Positions 1 to 6,414 of a stretch of 14,341 nt of DNA are shown one piece after another. The stretch is from an uncultured Eubacteriales bacterium. GTDB taxonomy: Bacteria > Bacillota_A > Clostridia > Christensenellales > Aristaeellaceae. Location of the stretch: the NCBI GenBank assembly GCA_902775835.1, contig CACYNZ010000056.1, forward strand, positions 1 to 14,341, written 5' to 3'. The position numbers were made by a program, and so were the translations under genes. Below the pieces are notes generated by a model. The model made no database searches, was not told the DNA's origin, and was given only the letters and a program-made list of their open reading frames with translations. Each line of letters begins with the position of its first letter. Positions within the stretch are counted from its first letter, which is position 1.

Positions 1-118
1 AGCTCAGACCCATGTCATATTTCCGGGAAATGGTGCGGGATCCGACCGGTTCCGCTGTCAGAATATAGTCATCAATGATGGCCTGAAGAATTCTGAACTT
101 TCGCTCATCCATGCCCAT
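1..118 (-). CDS. hrcA: Heat-inducible transcription repressor HrcA (N-terminal part, runs off window)
   Basis: HrcA is the dimeric repressor of class I heat-shock genes and binds the CIRCE operator. Only the first 39 codons are present. The translation begins [19 protein letters not shown] and continues through [19 protein letters not shown], the typical start of the HrcA winged helix-turn-helix. The ATG at 118 was chosen over the in-frame ATG at 112 because a GGAG-type ribosome binding site lies 8 nt upstream of it. A CIRCE element and a strong promoter precede the gene, so it is probably the first gene of an hrcA-grpE-dnaK type operon, although the following genes lie outside the window. 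Identity is very secure because family sequence and operator agree. Confidence 0.96.
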   Translation of the reverse strand, partial: MGMDERKFRILQAIIDDYILTAEPVGSRTISRKYDMGLS

Positions 119-153
119 GATGCCCGCTCCTTTCCTCCAGCACTCTGGTCTTA

Positions 154-180
154 TTAGCACTCTCGGGCAGTGAGTGCTAA
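154..180. promoter_or_regulatory. CIRCE operator
   Basis: A perfect inverted repeat, TTAGCACTC, 9 nt, GAGTGCTAA, which is the full CIRCE consensus. It lies just after the -10 box of the hrcA promoter and before the hrcA ribosome binding site. HrcA bound here would block transcription in the absence of heat stress, giving autoregulation of hrcA and any chaperone genes behind it. Confidence 0.98.
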
Positions 181-191
181 CTTCGTGTGAT

Positions 192-220
192 ACGATAACA
201 CCAGTTCTATCCTTTGTCAA
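192..220 (-). promoter_or_regulatory. hrcA promoter (sigma-A type)
   Basis: On the minus strand a perfect -35 box TTGACA (215-220) is followed by a 17-nt spacer and the -10 box TATCGT (192-197). The CIRCE operator begins 11 nt downstream of the -10 box, so repressor and polymerase would compete directly. Confidence 0.9.
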
Positions 221-249
221 GAGTTTTTTGACCTTTTCTGACAAATGAG

Positions 250-289
250 AAAAACCGCTTTCCGGAAGCCTTGAAAATCCTTGATTTTC
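250..289 (-). terminator. Weak candidate terminator between the two-component operon and hrcA
   Basis: Reading the minus strand, a perfect 7-bp AT-rich inverted repeat, GAAAATC, 3 nt, GATTTTC (273-289), is followed by a short GCTT/AAGC hairpin (257-269), GG and then five T residues (250-254). It is the only terminator-like structure in the gap of about 300 nt between the acidic-protein gene and hrcA. The stems are short, so read-through into hrcA is possible. The rest of 221-416 shows nothing recognisable. Confidence 0.35.
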
Positions 290-416
290 CTAAATTCTTT
301 TCATGGTTTTCTCATCAATTTCTCATAAAAACATCCGAGAAAGGTCAGACTTTTTCTTCCTTTCCCGGATGATTTTTCCGCGCGGCCGATCCGCCCCGCG
401 ATGCTCCCATCATTTC

Positions 417-659
417 CTATATCTGTCCGGAGGCGTCCTGCACTTCCTCAAGACATGCTTCCGCAGCGTCCAGGACCAGCATCCACTGGTAATACTCCTC
501 GCTTTCCGGATCCTCCGGCTCGTCCTCCTCAATCTGCTCCGAAAGCTGTGCCGCCTTTTCCATCATCCTCTGAAGTTCCGCTTCATCCGCGTCTCCCAGC
601 TTTTCATCCAGTTCCGCTTCCAGCGCGCTGACCGCTGCTTTCCATGCTTCAATTCCCAT
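417..659 (-). CDS. Small acidic protein of unknown function, third gene of the two-component operon
   Basis: This 80-residue protein is not recognised. It is strongly acidic, with an E/D-rich stretch EEDEPEDPESEE near residues 44-55, and is otherwise mostly helix-forming (Ala, Glu, Leu, Lys), so short alpha helices or a coiled coil are likely. There is no signal peptide, membrane segment or cysteine pair. The ATG at 659 lies only 2 nt after the kinase stop codon, and an AAAGGAAG ribosome binding site sits within the end of the kinase gene, so it is almost certainly co-transcribed and translationally coupled. That placement suggests, but does not prove, an accessory role with the kinase or regulator. 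It could also be an unrelated passenger. Confidence 0.75.
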   Translation of the reverse strand: MGIEAWKAAVSALEAELDEKLGDADEAELQRMMEKAAQLSEQIEEDEPEDPESEEYYQWMLVLDAAEACLEEVQDASGQI

Positions 660-661
660 GC

Positions 662-1966
662 TTACTCTTCCTTTCTTTCCTGTGTTTCATGCTGCCGCAT
701 CTGGCCGTTCCCTGTTTTCGGCAGCACAATTCTGGCCAGCGTGCCGCCCTCCCCAGACAGGCGTCTGACGGTGAGCGTGCCGCCGCAGATAATGCTCAGA
801 CGCTCCGCAACATTTTTCAATCCGATGCCTGTATGTTCTTCCTTGCTGCGCGTCACCGGATTATATCCGACACCGTCGTCCTCCACTTCCACCACATATC
901 CCGTTTCCGTTTCCCCGGAACGGATCCGCACAGTTCCGCCGCCTTTTTTCGGGGCAATTCCGTGCTTGACCGCATTTTCCAACAGCGGCTGCACAGACAG
1001 CGCCGGGATCATGAAATCCTTCGCACCGATGTCATACTCCACCGACAGGCGCTTTCCATAGCGCAGGGACTCCAGGGAAAGATAGCTCTTGAGCACTTCC
1101 AGTTCCCGGCTGAACGGTCTCTGCTGCTCGTGCTCCATGGCATCCAGGTTGTTCCTGAGAAACGCCGTGAAATCCCCCACAGCCTGCTGAGCCGTTTCCG
1201 GATCGCGCTCGCACAGGTAATAGATGACGCTGAGCGCGTTGTAGAGAAAATGCGGCCGGATCTGGCTGATCATCAGATCCATCCGGCTGCGTGTCAGTTC
1301 CTTTTCCTGTTCCGCCATCCGGTGCATATCCTGCACGTGAACCCGCACATACAGCGTGAGAAGGGTCAGCATGATGATCGAAAGCCTTATATGAGAGCCT
1401 GAAAAAAAGCTCATGGCATAGGGCACCACCATCGGCAGAATTGCAATGCACGCAAACAGCAGACACCGCTGCGTTCCCAGACTCCGCCGGTGCTGGACCA
1501 GGGCAGCAAGATCAATGATAATGATGAAGGCAATCATGATCCCTTCCGATGAACTCTGGCCGAACACAGGGAACCCGTTCTCCACGGCGGTGAGCAGATT
1601 GCTGTTCAATACAGACATGAAATGCACGACCACTGCCCCGATGCTGGCAGGAACGGCAATGTACAGCAGGCGGCTGCTGATTGCCTCCCGTTCCCGGATC
1701 TTGAACATAAGATAGTAGGTATAGGTCAGCGGCATCAGGTCGTTGGCGAGATACCCGGGAATCACCATCCAGGCATACCCCGGGACAAGGCAGGCCATGC
1801 TCTCGCATATTCCATCCATAATACCCAGCCCAAGCAGAATCATGAAGGTGACTTCCGCCCGGGTCCGCTTTTCCCGAAAAAAACAGTATCCGGACAGCAG
1901 AATGATCCCGATCACGGCTGACATGGCATCTGTGCTCCCGGTCACAATTCTCTGGGTGAGCGTCAT
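662..1966 (-). CDS. Multi-pass membrane sensor histidine kinase (LytS/YpdA-type His_kinase family)
   Basis: This is the membrane sensor of a two-component system, expected to autophosphorylate and pass phosphate to the regulator encoded just upstream. About the first 210 of 434 residues form six or seven hydrophobic segments (near 15-30, 40-60, 66-88, 99-120, 142-157, 167-188 and 193-210) and contain no recognised extracellular domain. The cytoplasmic part carries the His_kinase signature RPHFLYN with the phospho-accepting His239, followed by a GHKL ATPase domain: N-box LLENAVKHG (Asn331), G1 box DDGVG (363-367) and G2 box GIGLKN (380-385). All core catalytic motifs look intact. Its ATG overlaps the regulator stop codon by 4 nt (ATGA). 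The signal is unknown; peptides or cell-envelope cues are usual for this family. Confidence 0.93.
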   Translation of the reverse strand: MTLTQRIVTGSTDAMSAVIGIILLSGYCFFREKRTRAEVTFMILLGLGIMDGICESMACLVPGYAWMVIPGYLANDLMPLTYTYYLMFKIREREAISSRLLYIAVPASIGAVVVHFMSVLNSNLLTAVENGFPVFGQSSSEGIMIAFIIIIDLAALVQHRRSLGTQRCLLFACIAILPMVVPYAMSFFSGSHIRLSIIMLTLLTLYVRVHVQDMHRMAEQEKELTRSRMDLMISQIRPHFLYNALSVIYYLCERDPETAQQAVGDFTAFLRNNLDAMEHEQQRPFSRELEVLKSYLSLESLRYGKRLSVEYDIGAKDFMIPALSVQPLLENAVKHGIAPKKGGGTVRIRSGETETGYVVEVEDDGVGYNPVTRSKEEHTGIGLKNVAERLSIICGGTLTVRRLSGEGGTLARIVLPKTGNGQMRQHETQERKEE

Positions 1967-2763
1967 TTCGTTCTTCCTTCCTGCATGTCCAGCCAGGCAT
2001 GCGTCATCTCCGCCCAGCTGTACTGGGACATGTACTCTCCGCAGTAGGGCGGTCCTTCCTCACCGGCGCGGTACCGGTAGTAATCGCAGTCGACTTCCGA
2101 CACGCGGATTCCGATCTGTCCCCTCTGCTGGACCACAGCGGATTCGCATCCGACTTTCCGGAGGCTGTCCAGCAGATCCTTCCGGATCTGCTTGAGATAA
2201 TTCTTCTGCAGGGCTTCCGACTTGTCGGACTCCCAGAGGATGGCCTGAACCTCCCCGTTGGTGCACATGGCTCCGTTTCTGTCAATCAGATATGCGAGCA
2301 ATTCCTTGGTCTTCTGATATTCAAACCGGATCGGCACATCGGAACACAGGGCTTCAAAGTTGCCGAAGGTGAGAATCTTCAGACGCTTCTCCCCGCCCAC
2401 CGGGTATCTCAGGTCCTGCATTTCCCGGCGCACGGCCTCCGCCGTCACCGGCTTCATCAGATAGCCGCTGGCATGCACGCCGTCTGAGGCCATAGCCTCC
2501 ACCGCATAGTCCCTGTAGGAAGTCACAAACACAATATTGGCACGGTGATGTGCCTTCTTGATAGCCTTGCCCAGCATAAGCCCGTTGAGCGCGGGCATTT
2601 CCACATCCAGAAAAGCGACATCCACGGGATGCTTGGCCGCATATTCCAGAGCGTTTTCCGGATCATCAAACCCCGCGATATCCGCTTCCGGACACACCCG
2701 TCTGACCGTTTCCCGGATTCCTTCCATGATAATGGGTTCATCATCCACCACCAGTATATACAT
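1963..2763 (-). CDS. Response regulator with SARP-like winged-helix output domain
   Basis: Residues 1-120 form a CheY-like receiver with the acidic pair Asp7/Asp8, phospho-acceptor Asp53 (FLDVEMP), conserved Thr81 and Lys104 (YLMKP). Residues 128-225 match a transcriptional-activator winged helix in the style of SARP proteins (LKILTFGNFEAL, then a KTKELLAYLIDRNG helix and an ILWE segment). The last 35 or so residues (YCGEYMSQYSWAEMTHAWL) resemble the first helix of the bacterial transcriptional activation domain that normally follows in SARPs, but it is cut short. The gene precedes the kinase with a 4-nt overlap. The ATG at 2763 has an AAAGGAG ribosome binding site 8 nt upstream. Targets are unknown. 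LytS-type kinases more often pair with LytTR or AraC-type regulators. Confidence 0.9.
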   Translation of the reverse strand: MYILVVDDEPIIMEGIRETVRRVCPEADIAGFDDPENALEYAAKHPVDVAFLDVEMPALNGLMLGKAIKKAHHRANIVFVTSYRDYAVEAMASDGVHASGYLMKPVTAEAVRREMQDLRYPVGGEKRLKILTFGNFEALCSDVPIRFEYQKTKELLAYLIDRNGAMCTNGEVQAILWESDKSEALQKNYLKQIRKDLLDSLRKVGCESAVVQQRGQIGIRVSEVDCDYYRYRAGEEGPPYCGEYMSQYSWAEMTHAWLDMQEGRTK

Positions 2764-2796
2764 GGCGATGCTCCTTTACAGATCATTCTTTGCAAC

Positions 2797-2824
2797 AGTC
2801 TATCACACCCGCCGGGAAAGACAA
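2797..2824 (-). promoter_or_regulatory. Candidate promoter of the two-component operon
   Basis: On the minus strand, TTGTCT (2819-2824) and TAGACT (2797-2802) are separated by 16 nt, and a TG dinucleotide lies one base before the -10 box (extended -10). The position, about 34 nt upstream of the regulator start, is suitable. Both boxes match consensus only moderately. Confidence 0.5.
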
Positions 2825-2849
2825 GCCTTGACGGGAATCCTGCGGGTTC

Positions 2850-2878
2850 TGTTCTTTTCCCGCCTGTCGTGATACAAT
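2850..2878 (+). promoter_or_regulatory. Candidate extended -10 promoter of the rimO operon
   Basis: TACAAT (2873-2878) is preceded by TG at 2870-2871, forming TGATACAAT, an extended -10 element. The -35 position (TGTTCT, 2850-2855) is poor. It lies about 35 nt upstream of the rimO start and is divergent from the two-component promoter. Confidence 0.55.
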
Positions 2879-2913
2879 TCCGTGTGAATACCTGCCAGAA
2901 AGGATACTGCGAT

Positions 2914-4230
2914 ATGGAGCATCTGAAGATCGGCATGATTTCCCTGGGCTGCAACAAGAACCGGGTGGACTCGGAACTTGCCCTGGGCATCATGAAAGAA
3001 CATGGATACAGCGTCACCGCACGGCCCGAAGAAGCGGACATCCTGATGGTCAACACCTGCGGATTCATCGGACCCGCCAAGGAAGAAGCCATCGATACCA
3101 TTCTTGAAATGGCCGGATACAAGCATTCCGGACGCTGCCGCCTTCTCGTCGTCAGTGGATGCCTCGCCCAGCGCTATCCCCAGGCGCTCATGGATGAAAT
3201 GCCCGAGATTGATGTGCTGCTGGGCGTCAACCAGTATCAGCATCTTCCCGAAATGGTGGAAACTGCCATGAAAGACGGCCGGCGCATTTCCTCCGTGGAG
3301 GACTCCGGTACGTTCTGCGAGCACAGCCGTATTCTGACCACGCCTTCCTACAGCGCCTATATCCGCATCGGGGAGGGCTGCTCAAACCGCTGCACGTTCT
3401 GTGCCATTCCCCTCATCCGGGGAAAATACCGTTCCAGGAGCCGTGAGCTGATCCTCGCTGAAATCCGGGATCTGGCCGCGCAGGGCGTGCGGGAACACAT
3501 TCTGGTTGCCCAGGATACCACACGCTACGGAACGGATCTGGGCGGACACACCCAGCTTCCGTCGCTGATGAAGGAAGCCGGACAGATCCCGGGGGTGGAC
3601 TGGCTGCGCGTCCTGTACTGCTATCCGGATGAGACCGATGAGTCGCTTCTGGACCAGATGGCTGATTCCGACACCATATGCCCGTATCTGGACCTGCCCA
3701 TTCAGCATATCTCCGACCCGCTTCTGCGCCGGATGAACCGCCGCGGGACTTCCGCGGACATACGCCGCTGCGTACGGCTCGCCCGGGAGCGGAATATCAC
3801 CCTGCGCACATCCATTATTGTGGGATTTCCCGGGGAAACCGAGTCGCAGTTCCAGGAGCTTCTGGACTTCATTCAGGAAGCGCGCTTTGACCGGCTTGGC
3901 GCTTTTGCCTATTCCGCGGAAGAAGGAACGCCGGCGGCTTCCATGCCGGATCAGATTGATGAGGATGTCAAGAAGGAACGCCTGGACCGCCTCATGAAGC
4001 TGCAGGCCGGCATCTCCCTGGCCGCCAACCGCGCAAGGCTCGGGACCACGGAAAAAGTGCTGGTCACCGGCAGGCAGGGCCGTCTCTGGAAAGGCCGCAG
4101 CAGGCGGGAGGCGCCTGAAACCGATGGCGAGATTCTCTTTGCATCCAAACGCGAACTGACCGTGGGTGAGTTCTGCGAAGTGTCCATCACCCAGGCCGAG
4201 ACCTATGATCTGCGAGGTGAATGTCTGTGA
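2914..4230 (+). CDS. rimO: Ribosomal protein S12 methylthiotransferase RimO
   Basis: RimO is a radical-SAM enzyme that adds a methylthio group to a conserved aspartate of ribosomal protein S12. The 438-residue product has the usual family length and all three domains. The N-terminal domain has Cys13 (SLGCNKNRVDSE), Cys49 (NTCGF) and Cys83, ligands of the auxiliary iron-sulfur cluster. The radical-SAM core has CSNRCTFC (Cys156, Cys160, Cys163). The C-terminal region from about residue 375 is a TRAM-like domain. The SLGCNKN motif favours RimO over the tRNA enzyme MiaB. Although the frame stays open far upstream, the ATG at 2914 is the start: it has an AAAGGA site 9 nt upstream and matches the family N-terminus. 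It overlaps pgsA. Confidence 0.96.
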   Translation: MEHLKIGMISLGCNKNRVDSELALGIMKEHGYSVTARPEEADILMVNTCGFIGPAKEEAIDTILEMAGYKHSGRCRLLVVSGCLAQRYPQALMDEMPEIDVLLGVNQYQHLPEMVETAMKDGRRISSVEDSGTFCEHSRILTTPSYSAYIRIGEGCSNRCTFCAIPLIRGKYRSRSRELILAEIRDLAAQGVREHILVAQDTTRYGTDLGGHTQLPSLMKEAGQIPGVDWLRVLYCYPDETDESLLDQMADSDTICPYLDLPIQHISDPLLRRMNRRGTSADIRRCVRLARERNITLRTSIIVGFPGETESQFQELLDFIQEARFDRLGAFAYSAEEGTPAASMPDQIDEDVKKERLDRLMKLQAGISLAANRARLGTTEKVLVTGRQGRLWKGRSRREAPETDGEILFASKRELTVGEFCEVSITQAETYDLRGECL

Positions 4231-4775
4231 ACCTGCCCAACAAGCTTTCCATGCTCCGGATTTGTCTGGTACCCGTCATGATTCTCTTCATGAGCCTGAA
4301 TCAGGATATACTCTGGTATCTGGCCGCAGCCGTGTTCATGATCGCATCGTTCACGGACTATCTGGACGGACACATTGCCCGGAGTCAGGGACTGGTGACG
4401 GACCTCGGGCGGTTTCTGGACCCGCTGGCCGACAAGCTGCTGGTGCTCTCCGCCATGATCGCGCTGATCCCCGCCGGACTCATGCCCGCCTGGCTGGTGG
4501 TGCTGGTGCTGGCCCGGGATCTGGCCATGGACGGTCTGCGGCTTGCCAGCATGCGTCAGGGCAAGGTCCTTGCCGCCGGCAAGCTCGGGAAAATCAAGAC
4601 GGCGAGCCAGATGCTCTACATTCTGGTCATCATGATCCTGCGCATGTCCGCCACAGCCAATGTGTTCATGATTCTCTTCACCATCTGGATCACCGGGATC
4701 ACCGTATACAGTCTTATCGATTATTTCCGCAGGCACGGACATGTGCTGCTGGATGACAGTGAGGGCAAGGCATGA
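4227..4775 (+). CDS. pgsA: CDP-diacylglycerol-glycerol-3-phosphate 3-phosphatidyltransferase (PGP synthase)
   Basis: PgsA makes phosphatidylglycerophosphate from CDP-diacylglycerol and glycerol 3-phosphate, the committed step to phosphatidylglycerol and cardiolipin, at the cytoplasmic membrane. The CDP-alcohol phosphatidyltransferase motif D-x2-DG-x2-AR-x8-G-x3-D-x3-D is complete (Asp46 to Asp71, counted from the ATG at 4221). Several hydrophobic segments follow, as expected for this integral membrane family. Two starts are possible. The ATG at 4221 directly abuts the GAGGTGA ribosome binding site (4214-4220), which is too close. The GTG at 4227 has about 7 nt spacing and forms a GTGA overlap with the rimO stop, so it is preferred. 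Its stop overlaps the next gene by 4 nt. Function is secure; the start less so. Confidence 0.94.
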   Translation: MNLPNKLSMLRICLVPVMILFMSLNQDILWYLAAAVFMIASFTDYLDGHIARSQGLVTDLGRFLDPLADKLLVLSAMIALIPAGLMPAWLVVLVLARDLAMDGLRLASMRQGKVLAAGKLGKIKTASQMLYILVIMILRMSATANVFMILFTIWITGITVYSLIDYFRRHGHVLLDDSEGKA

Positions 4776-5533
4776 AGATCATGATTATCCGCCATGCGGA
4801 ACCGGATTATTCCATCGATTCCCTGACCGCAAAGGGCCGCCGTGAAGCAGAAATGCTTTCCCGCCGGCTTGTGAAAACAGCCCGGGAAGAGCATGTGAGC
4901 GGCGTCTATGTGAGCCCCTGCGGCCGTGCCATGGATACCGCGTCCTATGTGCTCAAGCAGACAGGCCTGCACGCCGAGGTTCTCCCCTGGCTCACGGAAT
5001 TCCGGGGCGTATGTCTGGACCCGGACCGCGGGTATGTGAAAAACTGCTGGGATTTCCGGCCCAGGACCTGGCTCGGCCGTCCCCTGCTCTATGACCCGGA
5101 GCATTTCTATGAAGATCCCCTGCTCCAGGGCGGAAACGTAAAGGAAATCTGGGATGAAACCACGCAGGGCGTGGACCGGATTCTGGCGGACCACGGCTAT
5201 ACCCGGGACGGCGGCATATGGACATGCGCGGACAACCGGGATGACGTGCTCATGCTCTTCTGCCATTTCGGCATTGGCATGGCCGTGGCTGCCTACCTCA
5301 CCAGCACCTCCCCGTTCCTGCTCTGGCACACCACATCCATGGCGCCGTCCTCGGTCACCACGCTCATCACGGAGGAGCGCGTAAAGGGTGAAGTATGGTT
5401 CCGCTGCGTCCAGATGGGCGATATTTCCCATCTCTGGGCAGAAAACGAGCCGTACTCCACAGCCGGTCTGTTCGCAGAAGTGTACGACGGCCGTGACAGC
5501 ACCGAGCCCGCCTCCTGGGGAAGCCGTGCCTGA
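4772..5533 (+). CDS. Histidine phosphatase family protein
   Basis: This 253-residue protein belongs to the phosphoglycerate-mutase-like histidine phosphatase superfamily, which hydrolyses phosphate esters through a phospho-histidine intermediate. The catalytic RHA motif is at the N-terminus (Arg7, His8), the second arginine is in SPCGRAMDTA (Arg52), an acid candidate is Glu76 (TEFRG), and the second histidine is His165 (LFCHFGIG). All four core residues appear present, so it should be active. No signal peptide is seen, so it is probably cytoplasmic. Its ATG overlaps the pgsA stop by 4 nt (ATGA), giving translational coupling. The substrate is unknown; sugar phosphates, nucleotides or a lipid-pathway phosphate are possible. 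Confidence 0.88.
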   Translation: MKIMIIRHAEPDYSIDSLTAKGRREAEMLSRRLVKTAREEHVSGVYVSPCGRAMDTASYVLKQTGLHAEVLPWLTEFRGVCLDPDRGYVKNCWDFRPRTWLGRPLLYDPEHFYEDPLLQGGNVKEIWDETTQGVDRILADHGYTRDGGIWTCADNRDDVLMLFCHFGIGMAVAAYLTSTSPFLLWHTTSMAPSSVTTLITEERVKGEVWFRCVQMGDISHLWAENEPYSTAGLFAEVYDGRDSTEPASWGSRA

Positions 5534-5547
5534 TCCCTTATCCGACA

Positions 5548-5583
5548 AACAGCGTGATCTGCCATGCAGATCACGCTGTTTTT
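5548..5583. terminator. Rho-independent terminator shared by convergent genes
   Basis: A perfect 15-bp stem (5548-5562 with 5566-5580) has a 3-nt loop, CAT, and runs into TTTTT (5579-5583). This is a strong terminator for the rimO operon on the plus strand. On the minus strand the tract after the hairpin is TTTGTC, poorer but usable, so it may also end the converging merR transcript. Confidence 0.95.
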
Positions 5584-5608
5584 ATGCATGAAAAACCATT
5601 CTTCCGCG

Positions 5609-6337
5609 TCATGCCCTGCAGCAGGCTTCGATCGCCCGTGCCGCCGCCTGGGCAGCGCCGTCTCCGGCCTCCCGGTTGATGTTCTCCGTAAACTCCCCGC
5701 CGCCGGCGTACATGGCACCGAGCGCCAGCAGCATCTTTTCCGAACACGCATAGAAATGCTCAGAGATGAAGGCGCGGAGCTTTTCCACCTGTGCCCTGGC
5801 TTCCGGACCGTCAGGCGCCTTATCCCGGATATCCAGGAATCCGCGGAATATGTCCATCATGGCCTGTGCAAGCTTCTGACGGTCCTCCACGGTTCTGCCC
5901 TGATCCTTCTTTTCAAACTCATGGTATTCCCGCGTGCCCGACCATTCAGCTCTGGCCCGGGCGGCATATTCGTCCATGGTCCGTGTATCAAATGCACTGA
6001 AATCCAACTGTCTCACTCCTGTTTTCTTCATGTCACGCGCAAGGCGGATGAGACCTTCGATATGTTCCTTTCGCAGGCTCAGCAGTTCAATCTGATGCTC
6101 CAGAGCCAGATCCCGGTCAAAATCCGGACGGTTCAGAATTTCCCGGATTTCCCTGAGCGGAAACTCCAGCTCCCGGAACAGCAGAATCTGCTGAAGGCGT
6201 TCCAGGGCCGCATCGTCATACAGCCTGTACCCCGCCTCTGTCCGCTGTGCGGGCGGGAGTAGTCCCATCCGGTCATAATACTGCAGGGTGCGTACGCTCA
6301 CCCCGGTCTTCCGGCTCACTTCCGCTACCGTCATCAT
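5609..6337 (-). CDS. MerR family transcriptional regulator with TipAS ligand-binding domain
   Basis: The N-terminal 70 residues are a MerR-type DNA-binding domain (MTVAEVSRKTGVSVRTLQYY, then GLLPPAQRTEAGYRLY), followed by a long dimerisation helix to about residue 105. Residues 119-240 resemble the TipAS domain (EYAARARAEWSGTREYHEF and later HFYACSEKMLLALGAMY), which in TipA binds thiopeptide antibiotics and in relatives binds other hydrophobic or drug-like ligands. The protein ends CCRA; Cys198 is also present. The frame stays open upstream to 6376, but the ATG at 6337 is preferred because an AGGAGG site lies 8 nt before it and the family N-terminus matches. It likely activates its own promoter at 6365-6395 when ligand is bound. 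No transporter or resistance gene is adjacent. Confidence 0.92.
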   Translation of the reverse strand: MMTVAEVSRKTGVSVRTLQYYDRMGLLPPAQRTEAGYRLYDDAALERLQQILLFRELEFPLREIREILNRPDFDRDLALEHQIELLSLRKEHIEGLIRLARDMKKTGVRQLDFSAFDTRTMDEYAARARAEWSGTREYHEFEKKDQGRTVEDRQKLAQAMMDIFRGFLDIRDKAPDGPEARAQVEKLRAFISEHFYACSEKMLLALGAMYAGGGEFTENINREAGDGAAQAAARAIEACCRA

Positions 6338-6364
6338 GGCTCCCGCCTCCTCTCGTGCACGGAC

Positions 6365-6395
6365 ATGATAAACCATGACGCAGCGTCAGAGTCAA
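6365..6395 (-). promoter_or_regulatory. MerR-type promoter with 19-bp spacer
   Basis: On the minus strand TTGACT (6390-6395) and TATCAT (6365-6370) are separated by 19 nt. An overlong spacer of 19-20 nt is the hallmark of promoters activated by MerR proteins, which twist the DNA to realign the boxes. It sits immediately upstream of the merR gene, starting only about 20 nt after the helicase stop codon. Confidence 0.85.
6376..6388. promoter_or_regulatory. Probable MerR operator (dyad in promoter spacer)
   Basis: TGACGC-A-GCGTCA on the plus strand is a perfect 6-bp inverted repeat around one base, lying within the 19-bp spacer between the -35 and -10 boxes. This is where dimeric MerR regulators bind. 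The outer AC/GT bases at 6373-6374 and their symmetry partners 6390-6391 extend it partially. Confidence 0.82.
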
Positions 6396-6414
6396 CTGTT
6401 TTATCAGAAAAGAT

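Noticed and set aside
303..1402. Overlapping plus-strand open frames of about 250 codons opposite the acidic protein and kinase genes
   Set aside because: Composition is erratic (rich in Arg, Pro, Ser, His, Cys), no start signals are seen, and the opposite strand carries a clear kinase.
2828..2878. TTGACG at 2828-2833 as the -35 box for the rimO promoter
   Set aside because: It lies 39 nt from the TACAAT box, far beyond the permitted spacing.
2545..2913. N-terminal extension of the rimO frame by 123 codons
   Set aside because: It overlaps the divergent regulator gene and promoters; the family N-terminus and a good ribosome binding site place the start at 2914.
6338..6376. Upstream extension of the merR gene by 13 codons
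   Set aside because: It would place the start inside the promoter -10 region and ahead of the AGGAGG site that serves the ATG at 6337.
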